A stretch of DNA of 64,000 nucleotides from an uncultured Paracoccaceae bacterium (lineage in GTDB: Bacteria; Pseudomonadota; Alphaproteobacteria; Rhodobacterales; Rhodobacteraceae). The position numbers were made by a program, and so were the translations under genes. The DNA lies in contig CALIZF010000008.1 in assembly GCA_938028765.1 (NCBI GenBank), positions 124,001 through 188,000 of the forward strand, written 5' to 3'. Numbering within the stretch: position 1 is the stretch's first letter; every line of letters starts with the position of its first letter. The notes beneath the pieces were generated by a model. The model saw nothing but the letters and a program-made list of their open reading frames with translations, ran no database searches and had not been told where the DNA came from. Shown one piece after another: positions 1 through 9,080 of this stretch.

Positions 1-121
1 TGACGGCGACGGCGGGCATCCCTGCCGCCTTCGCCCGCTTGACCAGCGCCTTCAGCGGCATCGCGCCTTCGAGCAGCGAATATTCGGTGTGGCAGCGCAG
101 ATGGATGAATCGTGCCGGCAT
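1..121 (-). CDS. dnaE: DNA polymerase III alpha subunit, N-terminal 40 residues (partial)
   Basis: The minus strand from an ATG at 121 reads as the start of the PHP domain of replicative DNA polymerase III alpha. It opens MPARFIHLRCHTEYSLLEGA and continues with a GMPAVAV stretch, the conserved N-terminal pattern of DnaE1 (family: FxHLRxHTEYSLLEGA). The rest of the gene lies outside the window. An in-frame TAG sits four codons upstream of the ATG, so the start is firm. The gene is divergent from xdhA, with 219 bp between them. In that gap I see no other gene, only GC-rich sequence that probably holds both promoters. Confidence 0.88.
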   Translation of the reverse strand, partial: MPARFIHLRCHTEYSLLEGAMPLKALVKRAKAAGMPAVAV

Positions 122-340
122 GGCGCGATCCTATCGCTGCCCGGCCTGCGGGCGCATCCCCCGAAATGCGGTGCCTGCGCGCCCGTCGCTGCGGCATTGC
201 CGGGTCAGCCGACGCGAAGGTCTTGTCAAGGGCGGGCGGCTTGCCGATCTTTCGGCGGTCAAGCGCGCCCTGCCTTACGCCGCATCGGGCAGGGTCCGCC
301 GGGGAACCGGCGCGCGGCGCGAACAGCGGCGCAGGGTTTC

Positions 341-1705
341 ATGACCGACATCACCTTCACGCTGAACGGCGCGCCCGTGCGGGTCGCAGGACAGCCGCCG
401 ACACGCACGCTCCTCGACTGGCTGCGCGAGGATCGCAAGCTGACCGGCACCAAGGAGGGCTGCAACGAGGGCGATTGCGGCGCCTGCACCGTCTGGGTCA
501 GGGATCGTGCGGGCGTGCGCGCGCTCAACGCCTGCATCCTGTTCCTGCCGCAGGTCCACGGCACGGCCGTGCGCACCGTCGAGGGGATGGCGGCGCCCGA
601 CGGAACGCTGCACCCGGTGCAGCGCGCCATGATCGACCACCACGCCAGCCAGTGCGGCTTCTGCACGCCCGGTTTCGTGGTGGCGATGGCCGCCGCGCAT
701 GCCCGGGGCGAAGCCGACCACGACACCGCGCTGGCGGGCAACCTCTGCCGCTGCACCGGCTATGCCCCGATTGTCCGCGCGGCCGAGGCGGCGGCGCGCG
801 AACCCGTTCCCGCCTGGCTGGACGACCCGCTGCCAGAAGCGGGCGATCCGGGCGTGGCCATGCCCGAAACCGCCGACGCGCTGGCCGCCTGGTTTGCCGC
901 CCATCCCCACGGGACCCTGGTCGGAGGGGGGACCGACGCGGGCCTCTGGGTGACCAAGCAGTTCCGCAGCCTCGCGCCGGTGGCCTTCACCGGGCGCTGT
1001 GCCGACCTCCGGCGGATCGAGGTCGGGGCGGACCGCGTCCGCATCGGCGCCGCCGTGACCCTGGCCGAGCTCGAACCCGCGATGGCCGCGCTGCACCCCG
1101 CCTTCGCCGCGCTGATCCGCCGCTTCGGCGGGCCGCAGGTGCGCGCCGCGGCCACGATCGGGGGCAACATCGCCAACGCCAGCCCGATCGGCGACAGTCC
1201 GCCGCCGCTGATCGCGCTGGACGCCACGCTGCACCTGCGCCGGGGCGATGCGCGGCGGTCCATCCCGCTCGAGTCCTTCTTCCTCGCCTACGGCCGGCAG
1301 GACCGCGCGCCGGGCGAGTTCGTCGAGGCCGTCAGCTTTCCCCGCCAGCCCGACCGGCTGCGCGTCTGGAAGGTGTCGAAGCGTTTCGACGACGACATCT
1401 CGGCGGTCTGCGGGGCGTTCCGGATCGCGCTGGACGGCGGCCGCGTGGCCGCGGCACGCATCGCTTTCGGCGGGATGGCGGGCATCCCCGCCCGCGCCCG
1501 CGCGGCCGAGGCGGCGCTGACGGGCCGCGTCTGGGACGAAACCGCCGTCGCCGCCGCGCAGGCGGCGCTGGCAAAGGATTTCCGCCCGATCGACGACCAT
1601 CGCGCCTCGGCCGCCTACCGCATGGCGGTGGCGCAGGCGATGCTGACGCGCTGCCTGATGGCCGACCGCGGCAGCGCCCCGTCGGTGCTGGAGGTTTCGC
1701 CATGA
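341..1705 (+). CDS. xdhA: Xanthine dehydrogenase small subunit (2Fe-2S/FAD)
   Basis: 454 aa. This is the iron-sulfur and FAD subunit of the molybdenum enzyme that oxidises hypoxanthine and xanthine to urate in the cytoplasm. An N-terminal plant-type 2Fe-2S domain carries GCNEGDCGACTVW (Cys41, 46, 49) and Cys65. The second 2Fe-2S domain has CGFCTPGF and GNLCRCTGY. From about residue 190 an FAD-binding domain follows, with AAATIGGNIANASPIGD as the flavin loop, then a CO-dehydrogenase-flavoprotein C-terminal domain. An open frame runs upstream of 341 to 89, but that stretch is Arg/Ala-rich and unlike the family, so the ATG giving MTDITFTLNG was chosen. The stop overlaps the xdhB start (ATGA). 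Confidence 0.95.
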   Translation: MTDITFTLNGAPVRVAGQPPTRTLLDWLREDRKLTGTKEGCNEGDCGACTVWVRDRAGVRALNACILFLPQVHGTAVRTVEGMAAPDGTLHPVQRAMIDHHASQCGFCTPGFVVAMAAAHARGEADHDTALAGNLCRCTGYAPIVRAAEAAAREPVPAWLDDPLPEAGDPGVAMPETADALAAWFAAHPHGTLVGGGTDAGLWVTKQFRSLAPVAFTGRCADLRRIEVGADRVRIGAAVTLAELEPAMAALHPAFAALIRRFGGPQVRAAATIGGNIANASPIGDSPPPLIALDATLHLRRGDARRSIPLESFFLAYGRQDRAPGEFVEAVSFPRQPDRLRVWKVSKRFDDDISAVCGAFRIALDGGRVAAARIAFGGMAGIPARARAAEAALTGRVWDETAVAAAQAALAKDFRPIDDHRASAAYRMAVAQAMLTRCLMADRGSAPSVLEVSP

Positions 1706-3972
1706 GCCTCGGCACCGCCCTGCCGCACGACAGCGCGACGCTGCATGTCACCGGACAGGCGCGCTATACCGACGACATCCCGCTGCCTGCGGGCACGCTG
1801 CATCTGTGCTTCGGCCTGTCGGCCGTTGCGCACGGGGTGATCACGGAGATGGACCTGTCGGCCGTCCGCGCCGCGCCCGGCGTGGTCGATGTGATCACGG
1901 CCGCCGACCTCGCCCGCCCCGCCGACACCTCGCCCGGATGGCACGACGAGCCGCTTCTGGCCGACGGCACAGTGCATCATGTGGGGCAACCGGTGTTCCT
2001 CGTCGTCGCCGACAGCCACCGGGCGGCGCAGCGCGCGGCGCGCCTTGCGCGCGTGACCTACGACGAACGCCCCGCGATCCTGACGCTCGACCAGGCGCTG
2101 GCGGCCGGCAGCCATTTCGAGGGCGGCCCGATCGTCTGGTCGCGCGGCGACGCTGCCGCCGCCATCGCTTCGGCGCCGCGCGTGGTCGAAGGCGCGATGG
2201 AAATCGGCGGTCAGGAGCACTTCTACCTCGAAGGCCAGGCCGCCGCCGCGATCCCCGACGAGGCGGGCGGGATGCATGTCATCGCCTCGACCCAGCACCC
2301 TTCCGAAATCCAGGAAAAGGTCGCCGAGGCCCTGGGCGTGCCGATGCACAGCGTGCGCGTCGAATGCCGCCGCATGGGTGGGGGCTTCGGCGGCAAGGAA
2401 AGCCAGGGCAACGGCCCCGCCGTGGCCTGTGCCGTCGCCGCGCAACGCACCGGCCGGCCCTGCCGCATCCGCTATGACCGCGACGACGATTTCGTCATCA
2501 CCGGCAAGCGGCACGACTTCCGCATCCGCTATCGCGCGGGCGTTGACGCGGCGGGGCGCATCCTCGGGCTGCAGATGGTGCATCACGTCCGCTGCGGCTG
2601 GTCGCGCGACCTGTCCACGCCGGTGGCCGACCGGGCGATGCTGCACACCGACAACGCCTATTTCCTGCCGAACGTCCGCATCGAAAGCCACCGCCTGCGC
2701 ACCAACACGCAAAGCAACACCGCCTTCCGCGGCTTCGGCGGGCCGCAGGGTGTGCTGGCGATCGAGCGGGTGGTGGACCACATCGCCCATGCGCTCGGCC
2801 GCGATCCGCTGGCGGTGCGGCGCGCCAACCTCTATGCCGAAGGGCAGACGACGCACTACGGACAGCCGGTGACGCAGTTCGCCCTGCCGCGGATGATCGA
2901 CCGGCTGGAGCGGACGGCCGACTATGCCGGGCGGCGCGCGGCTGCGGCCGCATGGAACGCGGCGAACCCGGTGCTGAAGCGGGGGCTCGCGCTGACGCCG
3001 GTGAAGTTCGGCATCTCCTTCACGCTGACGCACATGAACCAGGCGGGCGCCCTCGTGCACGTCTATCGCGACGGGTCGATCCACCTCAACCACGGCGGGA
3101 CCGAGATGGGACAGGGCCTGTTCCAGAAGGTCGCGCAGGTTGCGGCGGCGGAATTCGGCGTGGGGCTCGGCGCGGTCAGGATCACCGCGACCGACACCGC
3201 CAAGGTGCCGAACACCGCGCCCACCGCAGCCTCGTCGGGGTCGGACCTGAACGGGATGGCGGTGCAGGCGGCCTGCGCCGCGATCCGCGGGCGGATGGCC
3301 GAGCACCTGGCGGCGTTGCACCAGGCCGATCCGGCCTCGGTCGTCTTCGCGGAGGGGCGGGTGCGCGTCGGCGCCGCCGACATGCCTTTCGCCGAGGCGG
3401 CAGAGCGGTGCTGGCGCGGCCGGGTGGGGCTGTCGGCGGCGGGCCATTACAAGACGCCCGACATCAGCTGGGACCGCGCCGCAGGCCGGGGGCGGCCGTT
3501 CTTCTACTTCGCCCACGGCGCGGCCGTGGCCGAGGTGGTGATCGACACCCTGACCGGCGAATACCGCATCCTGCGGGCCGACATCCTGCACGATTGCGGC
3601 GCCTCGCTGAACCCCGCGATCGACATCGGCCAGATCGAGGGTGGCTTCGTCCAGGGCGCAGGCTGGCTGACGACCGAAGAGCTCGTCTGGGACGACCGGG
3701 GCCGCCTGCGGACCCACGCCCCTGCGACCTACAAGATCCCCGCCTGTTCCGACCGCCCGCGCGTCTTCAACGTCACCCTCTGGGACGAGCCGAACGCGGC
3801 CGCCACGATCGGCCGGTCGAAGGCCGTGGGCGAGCCGCCGCTGATGCTGGCCAATGCGGTGCTGCTGGCGCTGTCGGATGCCGTGGCGGCCTGCGGCGCG
3901 GCCTACCCGGCGCTCGACGCGCCCGCGACGCCCGAGCGGGTGCTGGCGGCGCTGCGCCGGGCGGCGGGATGA
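1702..3972 (+). CDS. xdhB: Xanthine dehydrogenase large, molybdopterin-binding subunit
   Basis: 756 aa, the usual length for the separate bacterial XdhB chain. It holds the molybdenum cofactor and the purine site. The aldehyde oxidase/xanthine dehydrogenase a/b hammerhead fold occupies roughly the first 130 residues and the Moco domain the rest. GGGFGGKE at about residue 226 and QGAGWLTTEE near the C-terminus are Moco-binding loops. The catalytic glutamate lies in AVGEPPLM (about Glu711). Translation is coupled to xdhA by a 4-bp ATGA overlap and to xdhC by another. XdhA2B2 assembly is known for the family and is inferred here. Confidence 0.95.
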   Translation: MSLGTALPHDSATLHVTGQARYTDDIPLPAGTLHLCFGLSAVAHGVITEMDLSAVRAAPGVVDVITAADLARPADTSPGWHDEPLLADGTVHHVGQPVFLVVADSHRAAQRAARLARVTYDERPAILTLDQALAAGSHFEGGPIVWSRGDAAAAIASAPRVVEGAMEIGGQEHFYLEGQAAAAIPDEAGGMHVIASTQHPSEIQEKVAEALGVPMHSVRVECRRMGGGFGGKESQGNGPAVACAVAAQRTGRPCRIRYDRDDDFVITGKRHDFRIRYRAGVDAAGRILGLQMVHHVRCGWSRDLSTPVADRAMLHTDNAYFLPNVRIESHRLRTNTQSNTAFRGFGGPQGVLAIERVVDHIAHALGRDPLAVRRANLYAEGQTTHYGQPVTQFALPRMIDRLERTADYAGRRAAAAAWNAANPVLKRGLALTPVKFGISFTLTHMNQAGALVHVYRDGSIHLNHGGTEMGQGLFQKVAQVAAAEFGVGLGAVRITATDTAKVPNTAPTAASSGSDLNGMAVQAACAAIRGRMAEHLAALHQADPASVVFAEGRVRVGAADMPFAEAAERCWRGRVGLSAAGHYKTPDISWDRAAGRGRPFFYFAHGAAVAEVVIDTLTGEYRILRADILHDCGASLNPAIDIGQIEGGFVQGAGWLTTEELVWDDRGRLRTHAPATYKIPACSDRPRVFNVTLWDEPNAAATIGRSKAVGEPPLMLANAVLLALSDAVAACGAAYPALDAPATPERVLAALRRAAG

Positions 3973-4913
3973 TCGACCTCGGCGCCCTGCGCGCGGCCGT
4001 CGCCGCACACGGCGCGGTCGCCCGCGTCGTGGTGGCCGGGGTGCAGGGATCGGCCCCGCGCGAGGCGGGGGCGGCCATGCTGGTCTGGCCCGGCGGTCAG
4101 GCCGGCACGATCGGCGGCGGCGCGCTCGAATGGCAGGCCGCGGCGGCGGCGCGGGCCTTGCTGGCCTCGGGCGGCGCGGCCGCGGTGGAGCGGGTGCCGC
4201 TCGGCCCTGCCCGCGGGCAGTGCTGCGGCGGGGCGGTCACGCTGGTGACCGAAGTCTGGGACAGCGCCCGCCTTGCCGACCTGCGCATCGAGGCGGACAT
4301 GGCAGTGCGGCGGGTCGAGGGCGCGGGCGAGCCGCCGCTGGCGGTCGCCCGGGCGCTCGCGCGCGCCCGGGGGCAGGGCCTGCGCGCCCCGGTGCTGGCG
4401 GGCGGGTGGCTGGCCGAGCCCGTCGCCGGAGCGACCCGCGTCGTCTGGGTCTGGGGCGCGGGCCATGTCGGCCGCGCGCTGACGGCGGTGCTGGCCCCGC
4501 TGCCGGGCCTCGCGCTGACCTGGGCCGACGTGGCCCCGGACCGTTTCCCCGCGGTCGTCCCGCCGGGTATCACGGTGCTTGCGTCGGCCGACTTGCCGGC
4601 GCTGGCCGCCCGCGCGCCGGCCGCGGCCGAGCATTATGTGCTGACGTTCTCGCACTCGATCGACCTTGCGATCTGCCATCGCCTGCTCGGCCACGGCTTC
4701 GCCCGCCTCGGGCTGATCGGCTCGGCCACCAAGCGGGCGCGGTTCCGGGCGCGGCTCTCCGCCCTCGGCCACAGCGCGGCACAGATCGACCGCATCGCCT
4801 GTCCGATCGGCGATCCCGCCCTCGGCAAGCACCCGCAGGCCATCGCGATCGGGGTGGCCGCGGCGCTGCTGGCCAGCCCGGCTGCCGCCTTACACGCGGA
4901 CGCGGGGCGGTGA
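3969..4913 (+). CDS. xdhC: XdhC, molybdenum cofactor insertion factor
   Basis: 314 aa. XdhC binds the molybdenum cofactor, promotes its sulfuration and delivers it to XdhB; it is not part of the final enzyme. The XdhC/CoxI domain occupies the N-terminus, with GTIGGGALEWQA and a GQCCGGAV cysteine pair (about residues 80-87). The C-terminal Rossmann-type XdhC domain has WGAGHVGRAL near residue 163 and ends with LGKHPQAIAIGVAAALL, typical of the family. The start ATG overlaps the xdhB stop, making a tight three-gene operon. The gene downstream is convergent, with 39 bp between. Confidence 0.94.
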   Translation: MIDLGALRAAVAAHGAVARVVVAGVQGSAPREAGAAMLVWPGGQAGTIGGGALEWQAAAAARALLASGGAAAVERVPLGPARGQCCGGAVTLVTEVWDSARLADLRIEADMAVRRVEGAGEPPLAVARALARARGQGLRAPVLAGGWLAEPVAGATRVVWVWGAGHVGRALTAVLAPLPGLALTWADVAPDRFPAVVPPGITVLASADLPALAARAPAAAEHYVLTFSHSIDLAICHRLLGHGFARLGLIGSATKRARFRARLSALGHSAAQIDRIACPIGDPALGKHPQAIAIGVAAALLASPAAALHADAGR

Positions 4914-4952
4914 GGGCGGCCCGGCTTGCGAGGCCACCCGCGCGCCGCCCGG

Positions 4953-7487
4953 TCACTCCTGCGCGCGCAGCACCCGCGCCGGGCGCGCCGCCAGCGGGCG
5001 CAGCGCGAAGGCAAGGCCGGCCAGCATGACCGCTGCGATGCCGCCGAGGATGATGCCGGCGGCCGAGGCCGGCTCGAAGGCATAGGGCGCCTGCATGACG
5101 AAGCGCATCACCGCCCAGCCGGCCATGCCGCCCGCCACGACCGCCACCGCCCCGGCGGCAGCGCCCATGAGCGCGGCCCGCAGCGCGAAGGACGCAAGGA
5201 TGCGCCCGCGCGTGGCGCCGAGGGTCTTCAGCACCGCCGCCTCGAACACCCGCGCGCGTTCCCCGGCCGCCGCGGCGCCGATCAGCACGACGAACCCCGT
5301 CACCAGCGTCGCCCCCGCCGCCCAGGCCGTGGCCGAGGCCAGCGCGCCGAGGGCCTCGGCCACCTGCTCGACCGCGTCCTGCACACGGATCGCCGTGATG
5401 TTGGGATAGGCCTGCGCCAGATCCCGCAGGATCGCCCCCTCGCGCGCGCCGTCGGCATAGACGGTGGCGATGTGGCTGTGCGGCGCGCCGGCGAGGGCGG
5501 CCGGGTTCATCGCCATGACGAAGCCGATGCCCGCCGTCTCGAACCGCACCTCGCGCAGGCTGGTCACCGCCGCCTCGATATCGCGGCCGAGGATGTTCAC
5601 GGTGATCGTGTCGCCGAGTTTCAGCCCGATCTCTTCGGCCTCATCGGCCGCGAAGCTGACCTGCGGGGGGCCCTGGTAGCCCTCGGGCCACCAGGCGCCG
5701 GCGGTGATCGTCGTGTTCTCGGGCAGCGCTTCGGCATAGGTCACGCCGCGGTCGCCGCGGATCACCCAGTGGTCGCCCGCCACCTCGGCCGCCGGGCGGC
5801 CGTTGATCCGGGTGATGATGCCGCGCAGCATGGGCGCCGTATCCACCCGCTCCACCCCCGGGTCGGCGGCCAGCCGCGCGCGGAACCCGTCGATCTGGTC
5901 GGGCTGGATGTCCACGACGAAATAGGTCGGTGCCCGTGCCGGCAGATCGCGCGCGATGGCACTGCGCAGGTTCGACTCGATCTGCCCCACGGCCGCCAGC
6001 ACGGTCAGGCCAAGGCCGAGCGACAGCACGACCGATCCCGCCTCTTCCCGCGGCCCGCCGATGGCCGCCAGCGCGAGGCGCAGCGACGGCCGCCCCCGCA
6101 CCGCCCGCGCGCGCGCGCCGGCCCGCGCCGCCCGCCGCAAGAGGAACGCCGCCCCCAGCAGAACCGCCAGCGCCGCGACGATCCCCGCCGCCGACCACAG
6201 CGCCAGCCGGGCCACGCCGGAAAACGCGGCCGCGCCCCCGACCAGGGCGGCGGCCAGCAGCGCCGTCGCCGCCATCGCGCGCCATCCCGGCAGACCGCGG
6301 GCGCGCCCCCCCGGTTCGCGGTAGAGCGCCGCGGCGCGGATCCCCGCCGCGCGCGCCAGCGGCCAGAGCGTGAACAGCGCGGCCGTCAGGACGCCGTAGA
6401 ATGCGGCCTCGAGCAACGGACCCGGATAGGGACGGAAGACCGCGGGCACGGGCAGCCGCGCCTCGATCACAGGTGCCAGCAGCAGCGGCACCCCGGCGCC
6501 GACGACAAGCCCGATCGCCACGCCGGCCGCCGTCAGCGCCCCGATCTGGATCGCGTAGGCGACGAAGATCGTGGCCGTATCGGCCCCGAGCGTGCGCAGC
6601 GTCGCGATCACCGGCACCTTTCGTTCGAGATAGGCGCGCACGGCGGCCGACACGCCCACCCCGCCGACCGCCATGCCCGCCAGGCCGACCAGCACGAGGA
6701 AGGCCCCGATCCGGTCGACGAAGGTCGCCACGCCGGGCGCCGCGGCGCGCCGGTCGGTCCAGCGCATCCCGGTGTCGCGGAACAGCGCCTGCGCCTCGTC
6801 GCGGACGGCTGCGATGTCGGCGTCCGGCGGCAGCAGCAGGCGATATTTCGACTGATAAAGCGTGCCCGGCACCAGAAGCCCCGACTCTGCCAGCGCCGGC
6901 AGCGCCACGATCGTGCGCGGGCCGAGGCCGAAGCCCGCCGCCTGCGTGTCGGGCTCGCGCAGCAGCACGGCCGTCAGGCGGAAAGCCTGCAGCCCGAGCC
7001 GGAACGTGTCCCCGACCGCAAGCCCCAGACGGTCCACCAGCACGCGATCCATCACCCCGCCCGGCAGCCCTCCCGCGCCCGCCAGCGCCTGCGCCAGCGG
7101 CAGGGGCGGGTCGAGCACGACCGCGCCGGTCAGCGGATATGCCCCATCCACCGCCTTGACCTGCGTCAGGCCGCGTTCGGCCGCCTCGCCCTCGCCCGCC
7201 ACGGCCATCGACCGGAAGTCGGCGATCTCGGACACGCCCGCGGCGACGCGGGCCATGAAGGCGCGTTCGGCCTCGGAGGCGAAGCGGTAGGTGAATTCCA
7301 TCTGCGCATCGCCGCCCAGCAGGATCGCGCCCTGGTCGGTCAGGCCCTTCTGGATCGCCGCCCGGACGATGCCGACCGCGGCGATCGCGGCCACCCCGAG
7401 CGCCAGGCAGGCGAGGAACACGCGGAACCCCGAAAGGCCGCCGCGCAACTCGCGTCGGGCAAGGCGGAAGGCGGTGGCGATAGCCAT
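4953..7487 (-). CDS. ABC transporter permease, FtsX/YbbP type
   Basis: 844 aa integral membrane protein of the FtsX-like/MacB-like permease family, the long YbbP type. An N-terminal membrane helix (about residues 20-43) precedes a large extracytoplasmic domain. A first FtsX bundle begins about residue 255 (GAFLVLVGLAGMAVGG), a second periplasmic domain follows, and a last FtsX bundle of three helices fills the C-terminal 140 residues. It pairs with the ATPase gene just upstream (62-bp gap). YbbA-YbbP systems next to the tesA esterase are a common arrangement and are thought to handle lipids or lipoproteins; the substrate here is unknown. The very hydrophobic, Ala-rich make-up is normal for this genome. 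Confidence 0.9.
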   Translation of the reverse strand: MAIATAFRLARRELRGGLSGFRVFLACLALGVAAIAAVGIVRAAIQKGLTDQGAILLGGDAQMEFTYRFASEAERAFMARVAAGVSEIADFRSMAVAGEGEAAERGLTQVKAVDGAYPLTGAVVLDPPLPLAQALAGAGGLPGGVMDRVLVDRLGLAVGDTFRLGLQAFRLTAVLLREPDTQAAGFGLGPRTIVALPALAESGLLVPGTLYQSKYRLLLPPDADIAAVRDEAQALFRDTGMRWTDRRAAAPGVATFVDRIGAFLVLVGLAGMAVGGVGVSAAVRAYLERKVPVIATLRTLGADTATIFVAYAIQIGALTAAGVAIGLVVGAGVPLLLAPVIEARLPVPAVFRPYPGPLLEAAFYGVLTAALFTLWPLARAAGIRAAALYREPGGRARGLPGWRAMAATALLAAALVGGAAAFSGVARLALWSAAGIVAALAVLLGAAFLLRRAARAGARARAVRGRPSLRLALAAIGGPREEAGSVVLSLGLGLTVLAAVGQIESNLRSAIARDLPARAPTYFVVDIQPDQIDGFRARLAADPGVERVDTAPMLRGIITRINGRPAAEVAGDHWVIRGDRGVTYAEALPENTTITAGAWWPEGYQGPPQVSFAADEAEEIGLKLGDTITVNILGRDIEAAVTSLREVRFETAGIGFVMAMNPAALAGAPHSHIATVYADGAREGAILRDLAQAYPNITAIRVQDAVEQVAEALGALASATAWAAGATLVTGFVVLIGAAAAGERARVFEAAVLKTLGATRGRILASFALRAALMGAAAGAVAVVAGGMAGWAVMRFVMQAPYAFEPASAAGIILGGIAAVMLAGLAFALRPLAARPARVLRAQE

Positions 7488-7549
7488 TTTTCAACCCTGC
7501 TGTAAGCGGCGCAGGGCGGAAGGCCGCCCCGGCTGAAAGTTCTTGCACA

Positions 7550-8245
7550 TCATTCGGCCGCCCGCCGCAGCCCGTCCGCCACGATCCGCCCGTCTGCCAG
7601 CCGCACCACCCGGTCGCAGCGCGCCGCCAGTTCCGGCGCATGGGTGACCAGCACCAGCGTCGCCCCGTGGCGATCGCGCAGGCCGAACAGGAGGTCCATG
7701 ATCGCCTGCCCGTTCGCGCCGTCGAGGTTGCCGGTCGGCTCGTCGGCGAGAAGGATCGCTGGCCGCGGCGCCGCCGCCCGCGCCAGCGCGACCCGCTGCT
7801 GTTCGCCCCCCGACAGCTGCGCGGGGTAATGGTCCATCCGCGGCCCGAGGCCCACGGCCGTCAGTTCCGCCGCCGCGCGCTCGAAGGCGTCGCGCGCCCC
7901 CATCAGTTCGAGCGGCGTTGCGACGTTCTCGAGCGCGGTCATCGTCGGGATGAGGTGGAACGACTGGAACACGACCCCCATATTCCCCCGGCGGAACCGG
8001 GCAAGCTGGTCCTCGTCCATCGCGGTCAGGTCGCGGCCGAGCGCCCGCACCGTCCCGCCGGTGGCGCGCTCCAGCCCGCCCATCAGCATGAGGAGTGACG
8101 ACTTGCCAGAGCCCGAAGGCCCGACCAGTCCCACCGTCTCGCCGCGCGCGACCGAAAGGGTGATGCCCCGCAGGATCTCCACCGGACCGGCATTGCCCAT
8201 CAGCGTCAGGCGGGCGTCGTTCAGATCCAGAACCGGCTCGGTCAT
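7550..8245 (-). CDS. ABC transporter ATP-binding protein, YbbA/LolD type
   Basis: 231 aa cytoplasmic ATPase that powers the adjacent permease. Walker A is GPSGSGKSS at about residues 42-50, the signature is LSGGEQQRVALARA, and Walker B is AILLADEPTGNLDG. The family is LolD/MacB/YbbA. The chosen start gives MTEPVLDLND; 20 extra in-frame residues upstream would run into the divergent tesA promoter region and lack conserved character. tesA lies divergently only 43 bp away, so the two promoters must overlap. Confidence 0.93.
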   Translation of the reverse strand: MTEPVLDLNDARLTLMGNAGPVEILRGITLSVARGETVGLVGPSGSGKSSLLMLMGGLERATGGTVRALGRDLTAMDEDQLARFRRGNMGVVFQSFHLIPTMTALENVATPLELMGARDAFERAAAELTAVGLGPRMDHYPAQLSGGEQQRVALARAAAPRPAILLADEPTGNLDGANGQAIMDLLFGLRDRHGATLVLVTHAPELAARCDRVVRLADGRIVADGLRRAAE

Positions 8246-8288
8246 CGTCGGGGCACTCCGCGCGTTCCGCACCGCGGCATATGGGGTC

Positions 8289-8933
8289 GTGCGCGCCGCG
8301 GGCAACCTCGGCAGCGCATCCGTGATCGCGCTGGCGGCGCTGCCGGCCCTGGCCGAGACGCGGCTGGTCGCCCTCGGCGACAGCCTGACCCAGGGGTACG
8401 GGCTGCCCGAGGCGCAGGGCTTCGTGCCGCAGCTTCAGGCCTGGCTGCGCGCGCGGGGGCGCGACGTGACGGTGATCAACGCAGGCGTTTCGGGCGACAC
8501 AACCGCAGGCGGTGCCACGCGCGTGGGCTGGGCGCTGGCCGACGGCGCGGATGCGATGATCGTGACGCTGGGGGGCAACGACCTTCTGCGCGGGATCGAC
8601 CCGGCCGCCAGCCGGGCGAACCTCGATGCGATCCTGCGCGCGGCGGGCGCGAAGGGTGTGCCGGTCCTTCTGGTGGCGATGGAGGCGCCGGGCAACTACG
8701 GGCCCGAGTACAAGGCGGCCTTCGACCGCATCTATCCCGACCTTGCCGCCGAGCACGGCGCGCTTCTGGCGCGCGCGTTCCTTGCCCCGCTGCTCGACGG
8801 CGCGGACAGCCCGGCCGAGATCGCCCGGTTCCTGCAGCCCGACGGCATCCACCCCAACGCCGAGGGCGTGGCGCGGATCGTCGAGGGGCTGGGGCCGCAG
8901 GTGCTGGACCTGCTGGACAGGGCAGGCGGATAG
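8289..8933 (+). CDS. tesA: Arylesterase / acyl-CoA thioesterase I, SGNH hydrolase
   Basis: 214 aa from the proposed GTG start, matching TesA length. It is a periplasmic GDSL/SGNH hydrolase of short-chain esters and acyl thioesters. The N-terminus looks like a Sec signal peptide ending PALA before ETRL, so mature enzyme would start near residue 23. The block I nucleophile is Ser32 in ALGDSLTQGYG, GGND is the oxyanion block, and DGIHPN near the end supplies the Asp/His pair. No in-frame ATG exists at the expected position; GTG 8289 gives the only sensible signal peptide. It sits divergent from the ABC genes, as in many Proteobacteria. Confidence 0.88.
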   Translation: MRAAGNLGSASVIALAALPALAETRLVALGDSLTQGYGLPEAQGFVPQLQAWLRARGRDVTVINAGVSGDTTAGGATRVGWALADGADAMIVTLGGNDLLRGIDPAASRANLDAILRAAGAKGVPVLLVAMEAPGNYGPEYKAAFDRIYPDLAAEHGALLARAFLAPLLDGADSPAEIARFLQPDGIHPNAEGVARIVEGLGPQVLDLLDRAGG

Positions 8934-9080
8934 GCCGGCCGACAGGGCGCCGGCGGCCGCACCCTGCCGCCGGGGCGCGCTTGCCGCGACCGCGATCCCT
9001 GCCTCCCTCGGCCGACGCTGGCACGGCGGGACGCAATGGCGCATTGTCCTGTCCGTGACCAGGGGGCGAGGAAGGATGTC

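Noticed and set aside
89-340. Upstream in-frame extension of xdhA
   Set aside because: The leader is Arg/Ala/Pro-rich and unlike any XdhA; the ATG at 341 begins the conserved 2Fe-2S domain.
112-3972. Open frame of 1286 codons spanning xdhA and xdhB
   Set aside because: Its 3' part is xdhB in frame; the 5' part is an Arg/Gly/Ala-rich shadow of xdhA in another frame without conserved motifs. GC-rich DNA has few stops off-frame.
4926-7505. 859-codon plus-strand open frame opposite the ABC permease
   Set aside because: Low-complexity Arg/Gln/Asp/His protein, a typical antisense shadow of a hydrophobic, GC3-rich gene.
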